Positions 46,594 to 58,800 are shown, numbered from the stretch's first letter. The stretch is 64,000 bases of DNA from Trichaptum fuscoviolaceum (GCA_910574455.1 CAJSYZ010000004.1:5404599-5468598); one strand, 5' to 3'. Translations and numbers: made by a program. The notes: generated from the sequence alone by a model not told the origin.

Positions 46594-47541
46594 ATGCCTT
46601 TGCCATACTTCCCCCTTTACAACCTGCCCCGCGAACTTTTCGAATGCATTCTGGATTTCCTCAATATCCTTGATGCCGCTCTCTTATCGCAGGCCTTCCA
46701 ATCCGTTTCTCGTGTTTGCGAATGCATCCGCAACCACGTTCGTCGTCGCACGACGGCCCTGTTCAATAAACTAGGTGATGTTAACGTTGTTACTGACTTG
46801 ATATTACGAAACGGCATGGTTGTTTCCGGGTCTCGAGCCCTAGCTGTCGCTCAACCCAGCGTTGCGGAATTCGTATGGAATAGCGACATCGACCTGTACG
46901 CGCCGTTCGGAAAGGTGTCGGAGTTAGATGAGTATCTGCGCGGTCAGAGGTTTACGGCCGTACGCAGACATCCGGCAATTGATGGCTTTGACGAGAACGG
47001 ATACGAAGTCCATCGTTCCGGTATTCACTCGGTCACGACGTACACTAAGGGACGCATTGTCATCGATGTCGTAGAATCCATCGATGCCTGTTCGCTCACT
47101 CCGATCTTCTGTTTCCATTCTACCGCTGTGAGTTCTGCTCTTAAACATCTTCAGCTTTTCTAATGCGCATCTTCTCAGCCGATGGTCTTCTTCACGCCGC
47201 TACTCATTTACGTTGCGTATCCCGACCTGCTTTTGCTCTATAACCGTCTTTTGGCGATGCTAAACTCCCGCATCTACCTCTCCGAGGGTGACGAGGTTAT
47301 GAGCGAACGCACGGCTCAGGCTCTTCGCAAGTACGAGCGGCGAGGCTTTCAGTTTGCAAACACATCCGCTGCTTGGATTCCCCATTACTGCCAAAGCAGC
47401 CCAAACTGCCCGCAGACCATGCGCGACGTTCTGGATGGCGCCGGCTTTGTTTTCCGTCTTAAAGATATGACAAAACAGGAGCTTATGCGCGCTCTCTGCC
47501 CGTATGTTCGCAATTTTGCTATCACGAAAGTCAGAGTCTAA
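46594..47541 (+). CDS. F-box-like protein (2 exons, 298 aa)
   Basis: Exons 46594-47127 and 47179-47541. The N-terminus FPLYNLPRELFECILDFLN is a typical F-box start, the Skp1-binding part of SCF ubiquitin ligases. After it comes SGSRALAVAQP...VWNSDIDLYAPF, a pattern common in agaricomycete proteins of this kind that resembles a nucleotidyltransferase core (GS...DxD), though activity is unproven. The C-terminus has CQSSPNCPQTMRD...DGAGFVFRL, which recurs in the next gene. The intron is 51 nt and starts GTGAGT. Confidence 0.65.
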
Positions 47542-47869
47542 TCCCAGTCAGGTCCGGCCAACTTATTCAGTGGCGTCTTGGAGGTCTTCCCTGCGTACAT
47601 GGCGGCCCGAGCATGGAGTCATTCACTATGCTTTTTCCTTCCATTTAATTTTAATTTGATCATCGTTTCCATGTTAGAACGCCAAAAAAAATCTCCCATT
47701 TGTTCATTACCGCTTCAATTCCCACGCCAACCCTTCCTCGTTCGCATATAAACCCCCTTCCCCTCCTCCCCCCTCCTAACTCGTTCTCTCCCCTTCGCTT
47801 CTCCACCTTTCTTTCCCCCTACTCCAGTCCGCAGTCACTTCCATTCCCTTTCTTACTGCCTTCGTCACC

Positions 47870-49036
47870 ATGGCCCACTTTGAGAGGAACTTCACATTCC
47901 AGGATTTCAGCTCCAACCGCGAGTACTACCAGCAGTCTATAGATGTCCTTCTTGCCGACGCCCACAACGACCCGGAGCAGATCAAACGTCTCAACCGTCA
48001 CTTTCAGGGGCGTCTTGCTGCAGCTCTTTCCTCCTTCGTCCCACGGGACTGCGTTGCCGCTGTGACGGAGCTCCTTGTCGACGCCAACGGCGGGATAACA
48101 GGCTTTCTTGCACTTGCCATCCTTTACCCTGGCATACTGAGAGGCCTCCATGACGAACCACAGTCCCAGCCTGGTACGGAACCCGAGGATCCAGGCTACG
48201 ATAGGGACGGGTACAATGCGTACGTTCGATCATACCTTTCGAGGTACATACACATACGCAACGGTGCACCTCCCGGCTTGATGCCCGTTTTCACAACCTT
48301 ACCTATCGTCGTTCCGCGTGATCGTCAAGGCCGTCTTGTTGAGTACTTTCTAGAACACGGCTACACTTCGCTGAACCTCCTTCCACCCCGCTTTTACTCC
48401 TCCCCTTACCCTGACGGCCACCTCTTTGAACTTGGCTTTCATACCGTTGATATCCTTTCCAACGCGCGTCGGAAATCTTACATTTACATTCTTTCATCTC
48501 CTAATCAGAACGCGTACTACCCTTTGTTTGATTCCACCTGTACGGCTGACCACATCTCGATCAGTCCTATGTTCATGTATGCTGCGTACCCCGCTCTCAC
48601 GCTTAGGGGGAGGGCTATATGTTTAAATGTCCACAGCAAACGCGCTGAGGAGCTGGAGGCCATGGGTATGGACGTTCAAAACTCCTACCAAAATTGGGAA
48701 CTACATTCCTGTCCCGACCACCCCGACTGCCCCCACCGTCTTCGAAACCAGGCAGACGGTATCGCTTTCTATCACCATCTACTCTCAAACCCTCACTCGG
48801 AGCAGATTTACGAGGATGTAACTAGGTGAGTACCCTCCTCAGATTTTACATCGCTAAGCAAATTCTTAAAACTTGCCAGTGCATCCTACGATGTCGTCTC
48901 TTGGCGTTTTGGCGGAAACTACTGTTCTTTCTCGTCCGAGCATGCTTGCAAGCTTGTTCACTATGTGCGCATGTCGAGTGAAGCTGGCCATATTTACGTT
49001 TTCACCGGCAACGCCACCGACGATGACAATGAGTGA
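47870..49036 (+). CDS. Paralogue of the F-box gene C-terminal domain (2 exons, 370 aa)
   Basis: Exons 47870-48825 and 48880-49036, phase checked. The C-terminal region ISPMFMYAAYPALTLRGRAI ... SCPDHPDCPHRLRNQADGIAF matches the layout LLIYVAYPDLLLLYNR ... SSPNCPQTMRDVLDGAGFVF of the preceding gene. The pair therefore arose from one domain; here the second exon adds SWRFGGNYCSFSSEHAC. There is no obvious F-box at the N-terminus, which is instead helical. Function unknown. A pyrimidine-rich leader precedes the ATG. Confidence 0.65.
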
Positions 49037-50119
49037 TTTTCAACCCTCTATTTACCTAGTAAGTAATTCCATATAGCCTCCATAACCTACATGCTTACAC
49101 ATCTATGCGTATCATAGATCTTGAAAGAAAATCTTTACAAAACGAAGTCAGCATATTCTATTATCTGGTACGTATTCGTCCTGTAGACGCTCTAAGCCCC
49201 ATATTTACGCATAGCCGCCTTTCATAGACCTCATAAAAACCTTGCAAAAGAAAAGCAGCGTCTTTTAATACAGCCTTACCTCCCCTATTCCTTCACCGAA
49301 AAAAGTATATTATGATAGACGCATCTTGATGTATATAAAAATTACGGCCCTCGCCGTCCATTCCATAGCTAGTTACCCTTCATGTCAAAAACAACCCCAT
49401 CTCTCCTATTAACGCTTGTATACTCATCAATCTATAAAAGAAAAATGCCGATAATCTTGGCGCGTTCTTTAAATTCTCACGGTGCATAATTGCGATTTCA
49501 AGTCCGGAGATAACCGGATCGACGGTGGCGTGCCTAAGTAAACCTCCTACGCAAGTCAGTTCTTTTCCCTGAAATAATGAGACACGAGTACCCGGTACAG
49601 ACGGTAGACCATCCGTTAAATATCATCTGTATCTTAATTTCAATACATACCTTCTTCCTCTATTCCACTTCTGATGAAGGGTGTGCTCTTATTCGTTATT
49701 CAGTGTCAAGGTCTCCCAAAATTTCAACAGCAACACACGTCTTTGCTAGAACAACCCAACGCATCCACCAACGTTTCTATCTGACATAGAATTCTCATCA
49801 AATTCGATTCCGTCACACCCTGCAAGGTAGTATTCAAGCCCAACGGTCGTAATACGACTCTCCGACGCGTACCCGCTAACAAATGTTTAAAAGGGTCCTG
49901 TACGTTCCCATCGCCGCCTACGTTATTTTTAAAACTAAAGAAGCACTTCATATAAGACAAGGTTCAATCCCTTGATTACCATGCTTAGCTTTGCACCAAA
50001 AGAGCACAATGCACAGCTTACGCGCAGCATACAATTACAAAACCAAAAGCACCCCCTACCCTCCTACTTCCCATCCTTCTCTACTCACTACAAAATTTAA
50101 AAAAACCCCTCGCACTAAA
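49037..50119. other. No gene recognised
   Basis: AT-rich spacer with only short frames. Confidence 0.55.
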
Positions 50120-50803
50120 ATGTTTGGTACCTTCTCAGTCGATGGTTACAGTAGCTCGCTCTCTCGAATTGAGCTTCTGTTGTGCCTTCTCACGTGGGCC
50201 TTCTGGGTCTTACTCAACATAGCGGAAATCAGCCAGCTCGGTCAAGGGGTCGGTTCGGTATTGAAGGGTTTTTTTTCTACGGCGGTCGTAAGTCATTCTG
50301 CCCCCTTTGCGTGAAAAAAAACTTACCTTACCTTTAAAGCACGTCTACAAATTTCGCTCCCGCACCAAACGCCTCCACAATAAAGCTGCCCGCCTATCCC
50401 TCAGGGTCCGCCGCGCGTTCCCCTCCCTAACCCGGTCAAAACCCGTACATGACATGCTAGTGTGAGTTTCTTTTTCCAACTTTAATACTGCAAACATACC
50501 TAATGACCTCCCCTTATAGGACGTTAAGCAACGTGCAAGATGCCTTACAAGCCATCGAGCACTTGCCTACCGTCCCTTACCTCATTTCCCTCCACGTCCT
50601 CCGCATCAACCTCGACTTCTTTGCGGAAGAGGTCAAAAAAATTGAGCGTGAATTCATGGTGAGTCCCCTTATCCTTCCAAAATTTACATTGAACCCTCAC
50701 ACGATGTTAGGACCTCCGCATGTCACGTATCGAGGATGGCATACGCGAGCTTCTGCGGAGGACCGCAACTTTCGAGAATCCGCCCATCGCTTTGACCCCT
50801 TAG
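50120..50803 (+). CDS. Small predicted membrane protein (4 exons, 173 aa)
   Basis: Exons 50120-50287, 50340-50461, 50520-50658 and 50711-50803, in phase. One strong transmembrane segment near residues 17-34 (IELLLCLLTWAFWVLLNI) is followed by a very basic stretch (KFRSRTKRLHNKAARLSLRVRR) and helical, charged sequence (DFFAEEVKKIEREFM). The topology suggests a single-pass protein with a cytosolic basic tail. Family not recognised. Confidence 0.6.
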
Positions 50804-52650
50804 CTTGTCCAGCATCCCTGATGAGTGGGCGGCCCCTGATTATCATCGCCTATCGCAATCTTTACGTTTTCTCCCCTTCTCCATCCGGTGCAACGCGCCG
50901 ATGGCTTCCTATTGTTCTTTCTGTACTCTTCGCTGCTTCGTCTGTGTACAGTATTGTATATTGTAAATTAAGAACCTAGCACACGCTTTCATGTATTCCT
51001 ACATGCACCGCCCTTCTTTGCCGCACAACGCACGTCAGAAACTTTAATACGAACGTCAGCACTTTCATTTCCGTTTGTCTTCTACTCTACGATCATTCCT
51101 GGGCGCCGTCTTCGACGGCATGTGGACTCCTTCTATCCTTCTCTCAAAAGGCTTGTTCCCATGTCGCCGACATGCCGACAACCCTATTAACCCCGCTTAT
51201 ATCCATGTAAACCTTTACTTACTAAAAATGAATTGCACCCTCTACTCATTCCGAATACACTGCCCTTCTCAATCGCGTCACATCCGAGGACCGCCTACAG
51301 AGAAGCATCGGTTCTTTCTAGACCTGCTTCACTCCGCCTCATTGAGAGTAGAGGATCCTTCTCACGGCCTCTTGTCCATCACCCATTCATCGCAACCTAC
51401 AATCACCGCATCAAGCACAATCCCCACCGCCGACCTTCTTCCATATCCGTGTCTTCATTTCTATCATCCCCGGTGCACCTGCTAACAGCCCCTGTCTTAC
51501 CTAGGCGCTCATTTATCAATTATAGGCCCAAAATACCCCACTCCTTCCTCACGTTCTTTCAAACAAGAAGGAAGACACGGTCGATACCCTGCACTCCACA
51601 AAAGCATTTTCACTGCGTTAACCTTTCAAGTGTAGCCATACCGTCCTTGTCTTTCTGTCAAACTACCTACGGTACTTTTGGAATCGATGTATACTTAAAA
51701 TATGAAAATTGTATGCTTCTCATGTGTCACACAATAACTATTTAGGTAGCAATTCTCTTTATATAGAAAGCAGAACATCGCATATAATGCTTGATTGAGG
51801 ATGCAATACAATTATATAACCGGTTTTGGGTGTCACAGTCACACTTACCTATACAGACTATATGCACCGGTAGCCAATGAAATCAATTGCCGTGCTTATC
51901 CTCTCATAGCCGCACACAATATTTAAGCCGCACAATATCTCACGGCATGTCTGATGCTTCTAACACCTCAGTTAACACCGAATACCCCTTAACTTTTCAA
52001 AGAAAGTGACTCTCACGCGTTGTCCTCGTCCGCACGGAACTCCGATACCTTACATTCATCTACAAACTCTATACTATGTACTTCTTTAACCTCACTCGCA
52101 ATCATCTCGCTCGACCCCACCGAATGCCTGCAGCTTCCCGCAAGAATGGCCCAAGCACCGGCTTCCAAACGCTGGCCCGCCATGCGCAGAGGAACACCTG
52201 TCTAAACGACTCCAGCGTGCACGAAGGGCTGTAGCTGCTCTGCCACGGGACGAAGGTGAGATGTACGTCTAACAAATGGACTGGGCTCACTATTTTGAAG
52301 CATGCTGTGCTTTCATTACGAAATATATCAAGGTCGTGGCACAGATGGGATGCTCGTCTGGCTGGAAGACAACAGTGGTGGAGGTAGGAGACCTTGCAAG
52401 CCGCAGGCGTCGAGTACTAGTTGGTCCGCTTCTGCAACCACTTGAATCTACCTCCCAATTTCCAGGCTATCTGTGGTGATGTAATCAGGACTTGTGACAA
52501 CTATAGCCTTGTTTCCGTTGCTGGAGGCGTCATCTACTTTACACGCTATTGTCTCAGGTGGCCAAAGTCCGCAAAGGAGATTAACGAAGTGAAAGGTGAC
52601 AGTGTGTGCCATTAACATTATATATATTTGTATATTATTACTGTATTGTA
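50804..52650. other. No gene recognised
   Basis: A 170-codon frame at 51233-51745 is Ser/Pro/His-rich and unsupported. 52020-52070 (TCCTCGTCCGCACGGAACTC) is repeated at about 61906-61960, and 52480-52560 (CATCTACTTTACACGC) recurs near 55265 and 61590, so parts belong to the Helitron repeat family. A run of AT-rich sequence precedes the terminus at 52714. Confidence 0.5.
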
Positions 52651-52713
52651 TTTACATTTGGTAAAATATATTGTTCTTTTTCTTTCCCTAAGACTTGCTT
52701 CCGCCCATCCCTG

Positions 52714-52800
52714 GGTAGCGGGCTCTGCTGTGAGTTCACTCTCAGCCTCTAACTGCTTGTTCCCGCGAACCGTAGGGTTCGCTTGGGTACCTTAGAAAAA
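52714..52800 (+). repeat. Helitron 3'-end/5'-end junction b
   Basis: GGTAGCGGG (52714-52722), hairpin GCTGTGAGTTCACTCTCAGC (52727-52746), CTCTAACTGCTTGT, then a new 5' end at 52761 with stem GCGAACC/GGTTCGC. Confidence 0.75.
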
Positions 52801-52996
52801 CGCAACTGTCCGGATTCTCTGCGAAAACTGATCCAGTCACGTGAAATTTCCTTTATGGGTAATTAACCCTTTCCGGCAGGAGATCCAGTCATGTGATGCA
52901 CTACCTTTCACAGCAGGTTGTTTCCACGCGACTTTGACTGCTGTTGCAACGCACCCTTCGCAGGTCAATGGCGTGCTGCCCTGCAGTACCTTTGCA

Positions 52997-53760
52997 ATGA
53001 ACAACAGCAGCCCCAGCATCTCCGTGTCTATGCCCTGCGGCGGTGCGAATTCGACTTTGTCTGTGAGGACATCATCCAGCACTGGTAACCAGGTCGTAGG
53101 CGGCGGGACTGGGAATGATGGTGTCTTTGCGGATGTCAGTGCAAAACCGAGCCTCCTCAGGCCCATAGTGGAAGGTGCGCCTATTTTACTGCATTAACAT
53201 ATTGCTTCTTTACTTTGTATTCTAACGGGACTCTTTCGGCTACTTTTGCTTTCGATACTCAATAGAAGACGGTGTCCGTGTTGTACCGGAGGACACACAG
53301 AAGGATGCACCATTCTCGTACGCCGCTGCTCAGGCGGATGATGTCCCGCCGTACTCGGAGACGTCAGTCCATGCGCCTTCGTCCTTATCTCCGGGAATGA
53401 CGCTTTCAGGCGAGCTCGCGATTGATGGTCTCGCAACGGGCACGCTCTTCTCGTTTGCTTGGAACATGCTTGTTTCTGTTTCCGGGCGTTCTGCTTACTT
53501 ACCTCCTGCATACTACACATGCGGCAAAGCTCCGTGCTCGGGCTGGTCTTGGCTTGACACTGGTTCAATACGGGTTGCGAGGACGAGCAAGGATGACGAA
53601 GGCATAGGCGCAAATGGTGAAGAGAGCATGTGGGGCGGCTGGGGAAATCCTGAAGACACTGTACCTCCACCGACACTGATGTTTGATACAGCTGCAGCTG
53701 CTGAAAGTTGGGCAGCTACTGTAGCAGATGCTTCTGCGGCAGAAGAGTATGGTGTATATT
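52997..53760 (+). pseudogene. BSD2 / Ndfip-family relic inside Helitron unit 2
   Basis: The gene product in fungi is a three-pass adaptor for Rsp5/Nedd4 ubiquitin ligase in Golgi and endosomes. Exon one (from 52997, GNDGVFADVSAKP) joins after an intron at 53175-53265 to EDGVRVVPEDTQ...YAAAQADDVPPY. The membrane core follows (IDGLATGTLFSFAWNMLVSV), but the next segment, LLTYLLHTTHAAKLRARAGL, is in another frame, and the C-terminal MWGGWGNPED...TLMFDTAA is in a third. Two indels therefore break it. Part of the second membrane segment (the FQFVGF-like stretch) is missing. It looks like a captured copy of a host gene that has decayed. Confidence 0.75.
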
Positions 53761-53835
53761 ACTTCTGTGCTGTATGTGTGCTTAAAAATATAATTTTTCC
53801 TTCCTCTCTCTTGCTCTAACCGCATTCCCGGGTAG

Positions 53836-54397
53836 TAGGGCTCGCCAACCGCCCGTATACGGTTACGGCCGTAATCTTGAACCTGGTTACGGTTACGGAC
53901 GTAAAAATACGGGCCGTAATTTTTTTCTCGCGAGTCAGTTACGGTACGGTACGGGACGTAATACGGCCGTATACGGCGATACGGTTGTTACGGTAGCATA
54001 GACGATTTTTTTTTAGTTTACCGCTCTAAAATGGCAATTTACCCTAAACAGGCATGTACTAAAACGGGCATTATTATGTATTACATTTTGCGTGCCCAGT
54101 GAGAGGCACACATGCCATGCCAAGTATAGAAATGACGGCAATACTGACCCGAACAGGTGCCTTTGACGTCGGAGTGGGGCTTTGTGTCCAAAAAAAACTC
54201 ACATCAGCTGACTTCGACCCTCAGCTGCTCGGACCCGTACCGTAACCGTATACGGGACGTAATTTGGGCTCCCGTTACGGTTACGGCCGTACAAATACGG
54301 CCGTAAAATTTTCCCTCTGAAACTTGTTACGGTACGGTTACGGCCGTACCGTAACCGTCCCGTAAACCGTAAATTACGGGACGGTTGGCGAGCCCTA
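53836..54397. mobile_element. hAT-type MITE (562 bp)
   Basis: Flanked by a perfect 8-bp duplication CCGGGTAG (53828-53835 and 54398-54405). The inverted ends begin TAGGGCTCGCCAACCG on the left and the same reversed on the right. Inside each end are dense runs of TACGGTTACGG/CCGTAACCGT words. No coding sequence. Eight-base duplications and a TAGGG start fit hAT. It was inserted into the terminal repeat of Helitron unit 2. Confidence 0.88.
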
Positions 54398-54400
54398 CCG

Positions 54401-54466
54401 GGTAGCGGGCTTTGCTGTGAGTTAGCTCACAGCCCTAACTGCTTGTTCCCGCGACCTAGGGGTCGC
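54401..54466 (+). repeat. Helitron junction c
   Basis: GGTAGCGGG (54401-54409), hairpin GCTGTGAGTTAGCTCACAGC (54414-54433), new 5' end at 54447 with stem GCGACC/GGTCGC. Confidence 0.75.
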
Positions 54467-55507
54467 TAGGGTACCTTAGGAAAACGCAACTGTGTCGATT
54501 CTCCGCCAAAACTTAAAAAGTCATGTGACGTGCACTTTCGGTACCGAAATTACTTTTCATAGCAGGTTATTCTCACGCGGTTTTGCCTGTCGCATTGCAA
54601 GCCTGTTCCTCATCCAACTTCTTACTACTACTGCTGCTGTGACTGCTCATCAAGCTACTCGACGGCGCGGACGACGCATGCGGGAGGAAGGTGAGCGCCT
54701 TTTCGAACTGCTCCTGGGTTGACATCGTGAATGGGCCGTACGGATAGGGCGGCATTGACACGCCAGGCACGGCGCCGTTGAGCTCGAGAGGTGGCGACAC
54801 AACGCCGTCGCTCTCGTCCGAGTCGGACGAGATCTCGGCAGTCCATAAGCAGGCATGGCGAACGACAACGGACCTGCGGCCATACCCCACGCGGCATGGC
54901 TGTTCTGGATGGCGCGGGGTTGGATGCTCTTCTCACTGCTGCTGGACTTGTCTTACAACATGCCTCATAGTTGTCATAGGTGCGGCCCGAGTAGCCATGC
55001 TCGGGGAGGGCTCAGTCGTTGGGCAGGAAGACAATGGGTGCACAGTTGTACTGTGCGCCAGAGTGGGTTGGGTATGTCTGGGTGAGCGAGGGCGTTGGCG
55101 GTAAGTGGACCTTGGGCTGCTCGGCAGTACAGGCATCAAGTACCTGTTAGCTGCGATCACTTGGATCTACCTCCCATTCTCGAGGCCATCTGTGGTGATG
55201 TGATCAGGCTTGCCCGTGACCAGTGCTCTGGTGACAATTGTGGCACTGTTTTGGTTGCTGGGGGGCAACATCTACTTTACATGCCACTTTCTCGGGCAGT
55301 TGAGTCCACGAAGGATTCAAATGTATAGATAGTACTAATAGACTTCTGTATGATAAAATGATTTTTGCTTTCTTTCCATAACACTTTGTACCCATCTCCG
55401 GGTAGCCTATGAGATAACTGCTTGTAAAAAAGGATAGCACTTCCTTCATGTTGATCCACGGGTCGCGGGCTCTGCTGTGAGTTTACTTACAGCCTCTAAC
55501 TGCTTGT
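54447..55507 (+). mobile_element. Helitron unit 3
   Basis: 1061 bp, no transposition genes. It holds unassigned gene-like debris on both strands (54573-54890 minus, Ser-rich; 54855-55085 plus, with AAWLFWMARGWMLFSLLL). Its 3' part (TGATGTGATCAGGCTTG ... CATCTACTTTACATGCCAC) resembles those of units 1 and 4. Confidence 0.6.
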
Positions 55508-55528
55508 TCCCGCTACCCCTTGGGTAGC
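55461..55528 (+). repeat. Helitron junction d
   Basis: GGTCGCGGG (55461-55469), hairpin GCTGTGAGTTTACTTACAGC (55474-55493), 5' end at 55508 with stem GCTACCC/GGGTAGC. Confidence 0.75.
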
Positions 55529-55806
55529 TGGGTATTCTTAGGGTATGCAACTGTCCGCCGCGCCCGCCAAAAGTCAAATGGTCACGTGAAATTGCCTTAT
55601 AAGTTAAACCTGCCTGTTAAAGAAGGCGTTCTATTAGAAAGTTCTGATGGATTTGATTACTAATGATGACACAATCTGAGACAAGGCGTTTACTCCTCGC
55701 CATCGTCGCCAACGTTTACTGCTCTTTGCAGCTCTATGCGGAATCTGAGAAATTTTTGGAGGGCCTTTGTGACAGCGTGATAATTCGTGAGAACTTGATA
55801 AACCCA

Positions 55807-58800
55807 CCAAAATAGGATTTCAGCACCTCAATGTACCTATCTGACATCTGACACCCATTATCTGACACCTGGACACTTGAAATGTATAACTGACCCATAT
55901 AAGAAGTAAAATCCAACCTCCGTTAGATAAAATATCTGACAATCGGAGTATCAATATCCAACAATTGGAGTATCTAATTCTGACAGAATAAAGTATCTAA
56001 ATCCAACCCCTGTAAAGAATGTATTTCCAACACCGCAGGTTTATCATTATCTGACCCCTCAAATAACACAATTCCAACCCTTATTAGAAGTAATTTCCAA
56101 CCTATCCGCCCATAAAGTATATATATCCAACACATCTGTAGTATCCATATCTGACCTCCTGTAGTATTCAAATGCAACCCATCTAGAATGTAAATTTGAC
56201 CCTCTTTAATATGTATTTCCGACCCTTTTTAAAATCGAATTTGGACATACTTCAGTATGTAAATCCAGCCCAAAAAGAACTTAATTCCAACATCTTTCTC
56301 ACGTCATCGTGTAAAGCTTTGTATAGCGCCGTCAGAGCTAATTGCCCCCAACACAAACATGCATTAATTTCAACGCTATTCCTACTACAGAGGTGGGTAG
56401 TACTGTCATACAATGTATTTGATTCCTTTACTTAGCAGAAGAGACAGAGAAAATTTCTTGATATTGAACGGTCTCGTAGGCCACCAGGAATTCCGAGTGG
56501 CAGGCGCGGTGCAATGCTAAGCGCAGCAGCGAAGATTTTGTTACAACAAATGGAGTATATATTCTAATAGGTCAAAGCAGTGATAACCAGCCACTCTTCA
56601 TGTGTATGGTAGGTCACAGTCCTACAGAGCGAGGCCAGAGTGGCAAGAGCAGAATGTCCAGGAGTGGTGGTCGTCATTGCAGTCTTGGGACGAGTCTTTG
56701 CGCGGAGAGCTGGAATCGTGAGCGCGAGAACGTGTGCGCGTAGTGGGCAACCTTGACACCAACGAGACTGAGCCTGGCCTAGGTGCAGTCTGTCTAGTGA
56801 AACCTTGCAGCATTAGATCTGGCCTAGATCTGCAGCTGATGAGTGGGTCGATTGACTGGTTGCCGCTTAGATTCCGTTGCTAGACTTGAGACTCTTGAGA
56901 CCTCAGGACGGGGTGGCTCTACTCTTGATGACTTCTTTAATGCTTTGCTTTCTTGATATGTGGCTGCTGATCGCTTTTGATCACTGTTACAAGAAGTTAG
57001 GATGTTGACGTGAGACAAGAGAAAGGTGCACGTACGATCTCAAATAGGAGCAGCAAGTAGCAAATGTCGTGCAACACGGGACTTGACACAACGCTCGCCA
57101 GGATCCTTGTGGAAGGAAACTGGCAAACAAGGGGGTGCTTGGCACTAGCCCGACAGATCGCATGTATCGTACGTCACTGACAGGCGAATGTCAGAAAGCC
57201 GAGGAACTGTCGTGGATGAAGCAGCAGGCGTATGATTAACGAGGTTGCTCAATGGACGCAAACTTGGGTGCGTCGGTAACTGCACCAGGATGGTTGTCGA
57301 AAACTATATGGCAAACTTCCTACATAGACTGAGGGTGAGAAAGATAGCAAGCAAATAAGATTGTAAACGCTCACGTTTTCAGAAGTGGTCTGCCACTTAA
57401 CAGATTGGACCCAGGATGGTGGATATCTGGGTGGCAACTTCCTACACTGCGTCTGAGGGTGAGAATGGTATTCAAGACCAGAAGAAGAATAAACTCACGG
57501 TTTCGGAAGGGGAACTGCCGTCCAAGCTAATGGACGCGAGGCGTACACTAACTCTACGGTTCAGCATGCGATTGAGGGTTAAAGAAAAGACCTGCTTACG
57601 ATTGAAGAAAAAGCCTCTGCTATACTGGCAATGTGGAGCTGACAACTTAATTGCCCCGCAATTCAGCCCCCTCAAGAATCGTGACGGAGGATATGCTGGC
57701 TCGGCGGAGGCAAAGGCGTAGATCGATGAGTGACAAATCGATGGACGGTCGTCCGGGGTGCATCGGAAGCAGCACCCTAAGCAGTTCGCGTAGGAGCGTC
57801 GAAGGAGGCGAATCAGTCGAAGAGTAGCACAAGAACAAAGCGGACGTTTTGGGGGTTGGAGTGCTTGAGTATCGAGAACTGGGCTAGTCTTTCCACTGAT
57901 CGGGTGGCACGGACAGCGAGAACAAGAGTACTTTCTATTGAGGTTCAAAGGTCGAATGGAAGGTAGTGTCGAGCAGACACCACTCGAGTCAAATGGTGCA
58001 GATAGTGACGAAGCAGAGAGTCTGAATGGCTGGAACGCGATGGGCGAAGTATAAGCGGAGTTGGAGTGGTTGGAGAGCTGTAAATGGCTGATGAGTTTGT
58101 CGTTGCGAAGTTCCTTGGAAGTAATAAGACGTGAGCAAAGAGAAACAAGAGAAAAGAATAGCACATACCATGTCAGGTTACCCGATCACTGGCATCCCAA
58201 GCCATGGCAAGTACTAGCACTTGACTTGGTAGCTGGTAATATCACTGACATATGGGGTTGTCCTTTGAGTGGCTTCTCATCGGACGAATAAAGATCTCCA
58301 ATGGCGTCGGTTTCCGCAAAGATACTTATAATCCCGTCGGTCTGGGATTAATCTTCGGTTGGGTCGCAGTCAGGTGGGCTGTAGGAGAGCTCCGGTTCTC
58401 CAGTTGACATAGCGCACCCGACAACTATCTGCATCTCGAGAATGATGTATGCGAGGTATACCTCATTGACCTTGCTTGCTGAACGAAAGTTGTTGGCGTC
58501 GGCATCCCAGTTGGCGCTGCTCAAGCGCACACCGTGTTTGAGATAAGCAAGACTTTCCGATATCGAAGTGTGAACATCTTTGGAAACGAGCGGAGGGAAA
58601 TCGTGATCATCGCTGCTGCTGTCGTGAGTGAGGTCTGAGGTTCGGGTATACGGAGGGTTGGATTTGGATACACCGAGGGGTCAAAAATAGATTCTCACGA
58701 GGGTCACATACATATACTTTACGGTGGTCAGATAATGGTGCTATGAGGGGTCAGAAATCAATACTCCAGGGGTTGGATTTACATACTTTTGAGAGGTCGA

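Larger units (their letters stand above)
29656..52760 (+). mobile_element. Helitron (HLE2/Helentron-type) unit 1, possibly with cargo
   Basis: The 5' end TCCCGCTACC follows a host T, has a subterminal hairpin, and is followed by CAACTGTGTCC and CCAGTCACGTGAAATTTCC. The same start recurs at 52761, 54447, 55508, 61764 and 63734. The next matching 3' end (GGTAGCGGG, then a palindrome, then CTCTAACTGCTTGT) is at 52714-52760. An asymmetric inverted repeat, stem-loops at both ends and T-T junctions are hallmarks of HLE2 Helitrons. Rep and PIF1 helicase frames lie at 29982-37514. Whether everything to 52760 belongs to one element is uncertain: the original 3' end may have been lost, so the genes at 37777-50803 may be cargo or host DNA. 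Confidence 0.5.
52761..54446 (+). mobile_element. Helitron unit 2 (BSD2-fragment carrier)
   Basis: 1686 bp from TCCCGCGAACC to the end before the next TCCC. It has no Rep or helicase and is non-autonomous. It contains a host-gene relic and a later hAT-type MITE. Confidence 0.65.

Noticed and set aside
51233..51745. 170-codon plus-strand frame
   Set aside because: Ser/Pro/His-rich, no splice support, no domain, and pyrimidine-rich DNA keeps several frames open.
52714..52760. Intrinsic-terminator-like hairpins at Helitron junctions
   Set aside because: They recur at identical places in six copies with an inverted partner at the other end, so they are element termini.
53840..54390. Telomere-like or centromeric repeat (TACGG words)
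   Set aside because: The words occur only inside a 562-bp TIR element with its own 8-bp duplication.
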